NCBI GenBank assembly: GCA_947478935.1
Contig: CANJXV010000187.1
Location: 1 to 5,535 of the forward strand
Length of the DNA stretch: 5,535 bases
Direction of reading: 5' to 3'
Source: Comamonadaceae bacterium
GTDB lineage: Bacteria; Pseudomonadota; Gammaproteobacteria; Burkholderiales; Burkholderiaceae_C
Both the position numbers and the translations under genes were made by a program. The notes under the pieces were generated by a model, which was not told where the DNA came from, did no database searches, and saw nothing but the letters and a program-made list of their open reading frames with translations. Shown here piece after piece: positions 1 through 5,456 of the stretch. Within the stretch, counting starts at the first letter, position 1. The number at the start of each line of letters is the position of its first letter.

Positions 1-141
1 GCACAGGGCTACACGGTGCGCAGCCCGATCGATGTGTTGCTGGCAAGTTATTGCATTGCGCATGGGCACATGTTGTTGCACCGCGATGCTGATTTCGATG
101 TGATGGCAGCCTTGCGCGGGCTGCAGGTCATGCCGCACTAG
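1..141 (+). CDS. VapC-like PIN-domain toxin, C-terminal part (5' end outside window)
   Basis: The first reading frame is open from base 1 and gives 46 residues before a TAG stop. It reads like the end of a VapC-type PIN-domain ribonuclease: a TVRSPIDVLLASYCIAHGH block followed by LLHRDADFD. In the PIN family, the aspartate of the PID motif (residue 11 of the fragment) and the aspartates of RDxDFD (29, 31, 33) belong to the acidic metal-binding site, so the visible part looks intact. VapC toxins cleave RNA and are neutralised by a VapB antitoxin, normally encoded just upstream; that part lies outside the window. The stop is 12 bases before the DinB-like remnant, so transcription may run on into the genes that follow. 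The family call is fairly firm; whether the toxin is active cannot be judged from the fragment. Confidence 0.8.
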   Translation, partial: AQGYTVRSPIDVLLASYCIAHGHMLLHRDADFDVMAALRGLQVMPH

Positions 142-153
142 GGGATACCGTCG

Positions 154-375
154 ATGGACTCCGTACAACATTTTCAGACGCTGGCGCGCTACAAGGCCTG
201 GGCAACGCAGATTTTCTTGCACACCTTACCCTTTGGCGCGACGCTGGCGCATGTGTTCAACCACAACACACACCACCGTGGACAAATCACCGCCGCCTTG
301 ACCGCCATAGGGCAGCCAGCGCTCGAACTCGAAATGGTTGACATGTTGCAAGCAGAAAACAAACCCAAAGCCTAA
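154..375 (+). pseudogene. DinB-family protein remnant with internal in-frame deletion
   Basis: This 73-residue frame has the two ends of a DinB/YfiT-like protein but not its middle. Residues 1-19 (MDSVQHFQTLARYKAWATQ) look like the first helix. Residues 25-67 look like the C-terminal helix region, with FNHNTHHRGQITAALTAIGQ (35-54) carrying the HxxxH pair H37/H41. Family members are usually about 150-175 residues and bind a divalent metal with three histidines, the first in the part missing here. The apparent join is near residues 23-25 (about base 222), suggesting loss of roughly 95 codons without a frameshift. An AGGGG at 140-144 could serve as a weak ribosome binding site. The stop overlaps the ribosome binding site of the carboxylase gene, so translating this remnant could still affect that gene. 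An intact four-helix bundle seems impossible; a small retained protein cannot be excluded. Confidence 0.7.
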
Positions 376-378
376 GGA
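374..378 (+). promoter_or_regulatory. Ribosome binding site of the carboxylase alpha-subunit gene
   Basis: AAGGA ends five bases before the ATG at 384 and shares two bases with the TAA stop of the DinB remnant. It is a good Shine-Dalgarno match and supports the chosen start. Ribosomes finishing the remnant would stop directly on this site, so the two frames may be coupled. Confidence 0.7.
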
Positions 379-383
379 CACCC

Positions 384-2420
384 ATGTTCAAAAAAATACT
401 CATCGCCAACCGGGGCGAAATCGCATGCCGCGTAGCCGCTACGGCCAGGCGCATGGGTATTCGCACGGTGGCGGTGTATTCGGATGCGGATGCCACCGCC
501 AAGCATGTACAAGCCTGTGATGAGGCCGTGCATATCGGTGGCAGCGCGGCGCGGGACAGCTATTTGCGCTGGGAAAAAATCATAGAGGCAGCTCAGGCCA
601 CGGGCGCGCAAGCGGTGCATCCAGGCTATGGTTTTTTGAGCGAGAACACCGACTTCGCCCAGGCCTGTGCGGACGCCGGTTTGGTATTTATCGGGCCGCC
701 AGCTTCGGCCATCGAGGCCATGGGCCTGAAAGCAGCATCCAAGCAACTCATGGAGCAATCAGGCGTACCCCTGGTGCCCGGCTACCACGGCGCAGACCAA
801 AACCCGCAGGTATTACAAGCAGCGGCCGATGGCATAGGCTACCCGGTGCTGATCAAGGCCAGCGCAGGCGGCGGCGGCAAGGGTATGCGCGTGGTGGAGC
901 AAGCTGCTGATTTCGCAGCCGCATTGGCTTCCTGCCAGCGCGAAGCGAAAAACAGTTTTGGTAACGATGCAGTATTGGTCGAAAAATATGTGCAGCGTCC
1001 GCGCCATATCGAGATTCAAATATTTGCCGATACGCATGGCAATTGCGTCTATTTGTTTGAGCGCGACTGCTCGGTGCAACGCAGACACCAGAAAGTGTTG
1101 GAAGAAGCGCCCGCCCCCGGCATGAGCGAGGCCTTGCGCCAGCGCATGGGCGCTGCAGCCGTAGCCGCAGCGCGCGCAGTGAACTATGTGGGTGCGGGCA
1201 CGGTGGAATTTATTGTCGAGCAAAGCGGCTACGACCAGCCCGAGTCCATGCAGTTTTTCTTTATGGAAATGAACACGCGCTTGCAAGTGGAACATCCGGT
1301 TACTGAAGCAATTACCGGCCTGGACCTGGTGGAATGGCAGTTGCGCGTTGCCAGCGGAGAGCCGCTGCCTTTGCAACAAGCGGACTTGCGCATCAGCGGC
1401 CACGCCATCGAAGCGCGTATTTGCGCCGAGAGCCCAGACCAGGATTTTTTGCCCGCGACCGGCTCCATGGCGGTCTATGGTTTGCCGGCGCACAGCAGTT
1501 TCGCGCGCGCATCCGTTCGCGTGGATTCGGGTGTGCGCCAAGGCGATGTGATCAGCCCGTTTTACGACTCTATGGTGGCCAAGCTGATCGTGCATGGCGC
1601 CAACCGGCAAGAGGCTTTGGCACGCATGGATGCGGCACTGGCGCAAACCCATATCGTGGGCCTAAAAACCAATGTGCAGTTTTTGCGCCATGTGGTGCGC
1701 AGCGACTCGTTTGCACAGGCGCGGCTGGACACGGGCCTGATTGCGCGTGAAGCGGCGCATCTCTTCCACCAAGAGCCCGTGCCACTGCAATTGGCGATAG
1801 CGGCTTGGGTCGCACAGGTATTGGACACGCAGACGAGCGCCGCAAGCGCACTACCAGGCGCATGGCAAGACCCCTGGGCTGCGACCGATGCCTGGCAATC
1901 GCATGCGCCCATGCGCCGCGTGTTTGACTTGGAGGCCGATGGTCTGGCCCACAGCGCGGTACTGACACGGGGCGGCGACGGTGGTTTGCAATTGCATTGG
2001 GCCGGCGTGGATAGCGCGTTTGCCTATGCCACCTTGCCCGAGGGCGGCATGGAAGTTTCGCTGGGCGGACAAAGGCATACCGTACATGTCTACCTGCAAG
2101 GCAGCCAGGTACATGTGTTTACCCCGCTAGGCGCAAGACAGTTTCAAGCCATCGACCGCCTGGCGCACGCAGCGGTAGCCCCGGCGGATGTGGGGCGTCT
2201 GACTGCGCCTATGCCGGGCAAGCTGCTGTCTTTTTCGGTGAAAGCTGGCGACACGGTACGCCAGGGGCAGGCACTGGCGGTGATGGAGGCCATGAAGATG
2301 GAGCACCAAATCGTGGCCCCGGCCAATGGTTGCGTGCAAGAACTGCTGTTTGCACCGGGCGACCAGGTAACCGAAGGCGCCGAGCTGCTGCGCATGCAAG
2401 CCGAGGCGATGACTAGCTAA
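384..2420 (+). CDS. mccA: 3-methylcrotonyl-CoA carboxylase, biotin-carrying alpha subunit
   Basis: This 678-residue protein has the full layout of an acyl-CoA carboxylase alpha subunit. The biotin carboxylase part covers about residues 1-450: MFKKILIANRGEIACR at the start, the ATP-binding glycine loop GGGGKGM (162-168), K116, K158, K237, E275, E295, the MNTRLQVEHPVTE block (296-308) and R345, which match the E. coli AccC catalytic set. A linker/BT region follows (about 510-590). The biotinyl domain is about 605-672, with EAMKMEH around the biotinylated K638. The enzyme uses ATP and bicarbonate to carboxylate biotin; a separate beta subunit, not in this window, passes the carboxyl group to 3-methylcrotonyl-CoA in leucine breakdown in the cytoplasm. 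Substrate is inferred from the nearby HMG-CoA lyase; propionyl- or geranyl-CoA carboxylase are the alternatives. The loop after E275 is about eight residues longer than in E. coli AccC. Confidence 0.85.
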   Translation: MFKKILIANRGEIACRVAATARRMGIRTVAVYSDADATAKHVQACDEAVHIGGSAARDSYLRWEKIIEAAQATGAQAVHPGYGFLSENTDFAQACADAGLVFIGPPASAIEAMGLKAASKQLMEQSGVPLVPGYHGADQNPQVLQAAADGIGYPVLIKASAGGGGKGMRVVEQAADFAAALASCQREAKNSFGNDAVLVEKYVQRPRHIEIQIFADTHGNCVYLFERDCSVQRRHQKVLEEAPAPGMSEALRQRMGAAAVAAARAVNYVGAGTVEFIVEQSGYDQPESMQFFFMEMNTRLQVEHPVTEAITGLDLVEWQLRVASGEPLPLQQADLRISGHAIEARICAESPDQDFLPATGSMAVYGLPAHSSFARASVRVDSGVRQGDVISPFYDSMVAKLIVHGANRQEALARMDAALAQTHIVGLKTNVQFLRHVVRSDSFAQARLDTGLIAREAAHLFHQEPVPLQLAIAAWVAQVLDTQTSAASALPGAWQDPWAATDAWQSHAPMRRVFDLEADGLAHSAVLTRGGDGGLQLHWAGVDSAFAYATLPEGGMEVSLGGQRHTVHVYLQGSQVHVFTPLGARQFQAIDRLAHAAVAPADVGRLTAPMPGKLLSFSVKAGDTVRQGQALAVMEAMKMEHQIVAPANGCVQELLFAPGDQVTEGAELLRMQAEAMTS

Positions 2421-2430
2421 AAGTACTTTT
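2419..2430. repeat. Perfect 12-bp palindrome AAAAGTACTTTT in the mccA-ghrA gap
   Basis: AAAAGTACTTTT is identical to its own reverse complement. It starts inside the TAA stop of the carboxylase gene and ends one base before the next ATG, filling the place where a Shine-Dalgarno sequence would be expected. It has no GC stem, so it is not an intrinsic terminator. It could be a small protein-binding site or simply an AU-rich, unstructured initiation region. Confidence 0.6.
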
Positions 2431-2431
2431 C

Positions 2432-3349
2432 ATGCGTATTAGTTTTTGTGCCCAAACCGATCCTGCGCCTTGGTTGGCCGCTTTGCAACAGCATTTGCCA
2501 CAGGCAAAGGTCGATGTGTGGCACAGCGGTGCTGCGCGCGCCGACTACGCCATTGTGTGGGCTGCGCCTCAGCAGTTCTTTGACGAACAGACAGCGCTGC
2601 AAGCGGTGTTCAACATGGGGGCTGGCGTCGATGCCCTGTTGCAGCGCCAGATGCGTGCCGACCTGCCTATCGTGCGCTTGAACGATGCCGGCATGGGCGT
2701 GCAAATGGCCGAGTACGTTTGCCATGCGCTCATACGCCATACGCGCGACTTTGCACTCTTTGAGGCGCAAGCGCAGCAAGCTCTCTGGAAGGAGCCAGCG
2801 GTTCTGGAACGCGCCGACTTTCCCGTCGGTATTTTGGGCCTGGGGGTGTTGGGCGAACAGGTAGCCCGCGCGGTGCAGCACTTTGGGTTTCCGGTACTCA
2901 GCTGGAGTCGCACAGCGCGGCAAATGCATGGGATGCGCTGCTTGTATGGCCAGGCGCAGTTCGCAGAGTTTTTGGCAGGCACGCGGGTGCTAGTCAATTT
3001 GCTTCCTCTAACGCCACAAACCGAAAACCTGTTGAACCGGACTACCTTGTCGCAATTGCAGCCTGGCGCCTATCTGATTAATATCGCGCGCGGCAGGCAT
3101 GTGGTGGACGAAGACCTGTTATCGCTGCTGGACTGCGGGCAGATGGCCGGCGCGACGCTGGATGTGTTCCGCACAGAGCCGCTGCCTGCCGAACACCCGT
3201 TTTGGCACCATCCGCGTGTGAAAGTTACCCCCCATATCGCCGGGCGCACCGTACTGCAAGACACGGTGCAACAAATTGTGGCCAAAATCCGGGCGCTGCA
3301 AAAAGGCGAACCGATTGAAGGCGTGGTGGACCGGGCGCGAGGCTATTGA
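2432..3349 (+). CDS. ghrA: D-2-hydroxyacid dehydrogenase, glyoxylate/hydroxypyruvate reductase A type
   Basis: A 305-residue NAD(P)-dependent D-2-hydroxyacid dehydrogenase, close to the 312 residues of E. coli GhrA. The dinucleotide-binding motif GLGVLG is at 136-141, after the substrate-domain half. SWSR (157-160) follows the second strand of the Rossmann fold; an Arg there fits NADPH preference, as in GhrA. The catalytic residues of the family are visible: R220 in NIARG, E249 in TEP and H268 in TPHIA. GhrA reduces glyoxylate and hydroxypyruvate, and relatives reduce other 2-keto acids. The gene starts 11 bases after the carboxylase stop, so the two are likely co-transcribed, although no Shine-Dalgarno is visible. 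The ATG at 2432 is preferred because the protein opens with MRISFCAQTDPAPWLAAL, the expected first strand. The subfamily call is good; the physiological substrate is uncertain. Confidence 0.8.
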   Translation: MRISFCAQTDPAPWLAALQQHLPQAKVDVWHSGAARADYAIVWAAPQQFFDEQTALQAVFNMGAGVDALLQRQMRADLPIVRLNDAGMGVQMAEYVCHALIRHTRDFALFEAQAQQALWKEPAVLERADFPVGILGLGVLGEQVARAVQHFGFPVLSWSRTARQMHGMRCLYGQAQFAEFLAGTRVLVNLLPLTPQTENLLNRTTLSQLQPGAYLINIARGRHVVDEDLLSLLDCGQMAGATLDVFRTEPLPAEHPFWHHPRVKVTPHIAGRTVLQDTVQQIVAKIRALQKGEPIEGVVDRARGY

Positions 3350-3409
3350 GGGCGCGGCACGTGCAGACCGCGAGAGGACTGGCCGGCATCAGCACCCGTT
3401 TGCGCCCTC

Positions 3410-3423
3410 TGCGCCTTGGCGCA
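3410..3423 (+). terminator. Possible weak terminator hairpin after the ghrA-like gene
   Basis: TGCGCC TT GGCGCA is a perfect inverted repeat, giving a short GC-rich hairpin (five pairs if the loop is CTTG) followed by only three T residues. It lies 60 bases after the ghrA-like stop and before a likely promoter. The short U-tract makes efficient factor-independent termination doubtful. Confidence 0.3.
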
Positions 3424-3445
3424 TTTACCGCGAACACCTGAGGCT

Positions 3446-3472
3446 AGCTATGACCCGCCGATCCGCATAGCT
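3446..3472. promoter_or_regulatory. Inverted repeat, possible operator upstream of HMG-CoA lyase
   Basis: AGCTATG (3446-3452) and CATAGCT (3466-3472) are exact inverted repeats separated by 13 bases, with arm centres 20 bp apart, about two helical turns. The right arm covers the position where a -35 element would sit for the GATAAT box at 3486. That geometry suits a dimeric regulator binding one face of the DNA. The regulator is unknown, and chance is possible for 7-bp arms. Confidence 0.35.
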
Positions 3473-3485
3473 TTGCCACTCGCGG

Positions 3486-3491
3486 GATAAT
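3486..3491 (+). promoter_or_regulatory. Candidate -10 box of the HMG-CoA lyase unit
   Basis: GATAAT matches five of six bases of the sigma-70 -10 consensus and lies 21 bases before the ATG. Transcription would begin near 3498, giving a leader of only about 15 bases. No TTGACA-like -35 is found at 15-19 bp spacing, so the promoter would be weak or dependent on an activator, perhaps one bound to the inverted repeat just upstream. Confidence 0.35.
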
Positions 3492-3512
3492 CCGACCTTA
3501 CCCGATACCTCC

Positions 3513-4427
3513 ATGCATTACCCCTCTAAAGTTCAACTCATCGATGTCGGCCCGCGCGACGGGCTACAAAACGAAAAGCAGCCAGTGCCCGCCACCATCA
3601 AGATCGAGCTGGTGCATCGCTTACAGGCGGCAGGTCTGCGCGGTATCGAGGTGACCAGTTTTGTCAGCCCCAAGTGGGTGCCCCAAATGGCGGACAACGC
3701 GCAGGTCATGGCCGGGCTGCAGCGCCACAGCGATGTGTGCTATTCGGTGCTGACACCCAATCTGCAAGGCTTTGAAGCAGCAATGGCATCCAAGCCCAAC
3801 GAGATCGTGGTCTTTGCCGCTGCCAGCGAAGCCTTCAGCCACAAAAATATCAATTGCTCTATTGCCGAAAGCATTGACCGCTTTGCCCCGGTAGTACAAG
3901 CCGCGCTGGCTGCAGGCATACGGGTACGCGGTGCCATGTCTTGCACCGTGGGTTGCCCTTATGAAGGTGAGATTGCTCCGCAGCGGGTGGGCTATCTGGC
4001 CGGCCTGATGCGCGGCATTGGTGTGCAGCACATCGGCGTGGCTGACACCATTGGCGTGGGAACGCCGCGGCAAGTGCAGGCCGCGTTTGATGCGACTTTG
4101 CAGCATTTTTCCTTGGCCGATGTGTCTGGCCATTTTCATGACACCTATGGTCAGGCGCTGGCCAATACCTTGGCGGCGATGGAGATGGGCGTGTACCAGT
4201 TTGACGCCTCGGTAGCCGGTCTGGGTGGCTGTCCGTTTGCCAAAGGCGCGACCGGCAATGTAGCCACCGAAGACGTGGTCTATATGTTGCACGGCATGGG
4301 CATAGACACTGGCATTGATCTGGACTTACTTATAGACGCCGGTGTGTTCATTAGCGACTACTTGCAAAGACCCAGTGGCTCACGCGCAGCGCGTGCTCTG
4401 CTGACGCGACGCGGAACAGCAGCATGA
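3513..4427 (+). CDS. Hydroxymethylglutaryl-CoA lyase
   Basis: A 304-residue TIM-barrel lyase that splits 3-hydroxy-3-methylglutaryl-CoA into acetoacetate and acetyl-CoA, the last step of leucine breakdown. All family landmarks are present with a constant offset of 26 from the human enzyme: R15-D16 in GPRDGLQNE, E46 in GIEVTSF, metal ligands H207 and H209 in GHFHD, and the catalytic cysteine C240 in the GLGGCPFAKGATGN loop, followed by N249. Known family members need a divalent cation bound by D16, H207, H209 and N249. The start at 3513 opens with MHYPSKVQLIDVGPRDGLQ, as expected. There is no purine-rich Shine-Dalgarno before it: the bases are ACCCGATACCTCC. The stop overlaps the start of the DUF1289 gene. 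Equivalent genes have been called liuE, mvaB or hmgL, so no symbol is fixed here. Confidence 0.93.
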   Translation: MHYPSKVQLIDVGPRDGLQNEKQPVPATIKIELVHRLQAAGLRGIEVTSFVSPKWVPQMADNAQVMAGLQRHSDVCYSVLTPNLQGFEAAMASKPNEIVVFAAASEAFSHKNINCSIAESIDRFAPVVQAALAAGIRVRGAMSCTVGCPYEGEIAPQRVGYLAGLMRGIGVQHIGVADTIGVGTPRQVQAAFDATLQHFSLADVSGHFHDTYGQALANTLAAMEMGVYQFDASVAGLGGCPFAKGATGNVATEDVVYMLHGMGIDTGIDLDLLIDAGVFISDYLQRPSGSRAARALLTRRGTAA

Positions 4428-4708
4428 TGGACGAAACCCGCCCCGCACGCCCCGACCGGGCGGCACGCCGACGCGACCCGGTGCGCATGTACAAAGAACT
4501 ACTGGCGGCCCGCGTGCCCGAAGCATTGGCGTCCCGCTACGCACCGCCATCGCCTTGCATATCGGTTTGCAAAATCGCCCCTGACAGCGGCCTGTGCTAC
4601 GGTTGTTTGCGCACCTTAGAAGAAGTCGGCGCCTGGTCCACCAGCGATGATGAGGACAAGCGCGCCGTCTGGGGCAAGATCGCACAGCGCCTGGAAGCAT
4701 CGCCATGA
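4424..4708 (+). CDS. DUF1289 family small four-cysteine protein
   Basis: A 94-residue protein with the DUF1289 signature in its second half: SPCISVCKIAPDSGLCYGCLRTLEEVGAWSTSDDEDKRAVW, from residue 43 on. Four cysteines (45, 49, 58, 61) in a CxxxC-x8-CxxC pattern suggest a bound metal, zinc or iron-sulfur, although no function is established for the family. The first 40 residues are Arg/Pro-rich and look poorly ordered. Two in-frame start codons lie side by side at 4424 and 4427; the first forms an ATGA overlap with the lyase stop. GGAA at 4413-4416 could serve as a weak ribosome binding site. The stop overlaps the next gene's start in the same way, so production is probably tied to both neighbours. 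The family call is secure, but the role is unknown. Confidence 0.8.
   Translation: MMDETRPARPDRAARRRDPVRMYKELLAARVPEALASRYAPPSPCISVCKIAPDSGLCYGCLRTLEEVGAWSTSDDEDKRAVWGKIAQRLEASP
4693..4697 (+). promoter_or_regulatory. Ribosome binding site of the isomerase gene inside the DUF1289 gene
   Basis: GGAAG ends seven bases before the ATG at 4705 and lies within the last codons of the DUF1289 gene. It supports the start that forms the ATGA overlap. Confidence 0.5.
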
Positions 4709-5349
4709 AACATATCCGTTTTTATCTGGACTTTATTTCGCCCTACGCCTATCTGGCTTTTGTGGAGATGCCGCGCGCGCTAGAAGGCTTGAGCTATGCG
4801 GTGCAATACCAGCCCGTACTTTTTGGTGGGCTGCTCAAACACAATAGCAACCTGGGTCCGGCCGAAGTACCCATGAAGCGCGAATGGGTCTATCGCCAGT
4901 CCCAATGGCTGGCACAGCGCCAAGGCACCGTGCTGGACTTACCCGCTGCGCATCCCTTCAATCCGCTAGGCCTCTTGCGACTGGCTCTGGCTACCGCCGC
5001 CGATGGCTACCCTAACCGCTATGTATGCGAAACCTTGTTCCGCCATGTCTGGGAAGGCGGTGCAGACGCTGCCGATGCGCAGCGCCTTGAGGCCCTAACG
5101 CAACAATTGGCGCCCGCGCGCGATCCGCGTGCGGATGAAGTGAAGCAAGAACTCAGCGCGCATACCGCACACGCCTTGTCGCAAGGCGTATTTGGCGTGC
5201 CTTCCTACCAGGTCGATGACAAGGTGTTTTGGGGCATGGATGCTTTGCCGATGTTGCGCGCCTATCTCGAAGACTCGACAAGCATTTCCGACACGGCTTG
5301 GAATGCTGCAAAAGACTTGCCATCAGGTATCACACGCGCAAATCGCTAA
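4705..5349 (+). CDS. 2-hydroxychromene-2-carboxylate isomerase-like protein (DsbA fold, kappa-GST type)
   Basis: A 214-residue thioredoxin-fold protein of the 2-hydroxychromene-2-carboxylate isomerase family, related to kappa-class glutathione transferases. The first strand and active-site loop read FYLDFISPYAYLAF (6-19): S12 stands where DsbA has its first cysteine, as in NahD-type isomerases, which use glutathione rather than disulfide chemistry. An all-helical insertion follows (about 60-155). The GVFGVPSY block (161-168) then carries the cis-proline P166, and VFWGMDALPMLRAYL (174-188) closes the fold. The characterised member, NahD, acts in naphthalene breakdown, but no aromatic-degradation gene is visible here. 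Because the gene overlaps DUF1289 and follows HMG-CoA lyase, its actual substrate may differ; a glutathione-dependent transferase or isomerase is the safest description. It has no signal peptide, so it is cytoplasmic. Confidence 0.8.
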   Translation: MKHIRFYLDFISPYAYLAFVEMPRALEGLSYAVQYQPVLFGGLLKHNSNLGPAEVPMKREWVYRQSQWLAQRQGTVLDLPAAHPFNPLGLLRLALATAADGYPNRYVCETLFRHVWEGGADAADAQRLEALTQQLAPARDPRADEVKQELSAHTAHALSQGVFGVPSYQVDDKVFWGMDALPMLRAYLEDSTSISDTAWNAAKDLPSGITRANR

Positions 5350-5350
5350 A

Positions 5351-5380
5351 TTGCCGCATCGCGAAAGCCAACGCTAGGGT
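5351..5380 (+). promoter_or_regulatory. Tentative promoter of the last gene
   Basis: TTGCCG (5351-5356) and TAGGGT (5375-5380) are 18 bases apart. The -35 matches four of six consensus bases, and the -10 keeps the key T, A and final T. Transcription would start near 5387 and make a leader of about 127 bases. Both boxes are weak, so this is a guess supported mainly by the structured leader that follows. Confidence 0.2.
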
Positions 5381-5381
5381 T

Positions 5382-5397
5382 TGACCTTAGTTGGTCA
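5382..5397. promoter_or_regulatory. Inverted repeat TGACC-N6-GGTCA, possible operator
   Basis: TGACC (5382-5386) and GGTCA (5393-5397) are exact inverted repeats with a six-base spacer. The site lies at the expected transcription start of the tentative promoter, a usual place for a repressor site. Five-base arms are short, and the binding protein is unknown. Confidence 0.3.
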
Positions 5398-5456
5398 GTA
5401 TGGGGTAAGTTTGACGCAAGCCCCTGTTATTTTCACGTAAGAGCAGGGTCAGTGCC

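Noticed and set aside
338..343. Perfect TTGACA -35 hexamer upstream of mccA
   Set aside because: No -10-like sequence is found 15-19 bases downstream (the region is AAACCCAAAG), and it lies in the coding sequence of the DinB remnant.
813..1652. Long open frame on the minus strand (279 codons) inside the carboxylase gene
   Set aside because: It lies wholly within mccA, has no recognisable protein motif and is the kind of shadow frame expected opposite a GC-rich gene.
1334..1750. Plus-strand frame of 138 codons overlapping mccA
   Set aside because: Arg/Ala-rich translation typical of an out-of-frame reading of a GC-rich gene, with no motif.
3357..3364. 8-bp palindrome GCACGTGC after the ghrA-like gene
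   Set aside because: Short GC-rich palindromes of this size are common by chance in such genomes, and nothing nearby supports a role.
3621..4292. Minus-strand open frame of 223 codons inside the HMG-CoA lyase gene
   Set aside because: It is opposite a gene with all catalytic motifs in place, and its translation shows no family pattern.
4381..4395. Hairpin CACGCG-CAG-CGCGTG at the end of the lyase gene
   Set aside because: It lies within coding sequence, has no T-run after it and is followed by tightly overlapping genes, so termination there would make no sense.
5402..5448. Possible mini-ykkC (guanidine-II) riboswitch, because two hairpins contain ACG in or near their loops
   Set aside because: The class needs ACGR in both loops on matched stems. 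Here the sequences are ACGC and ACGT, and the hairpins overlap.
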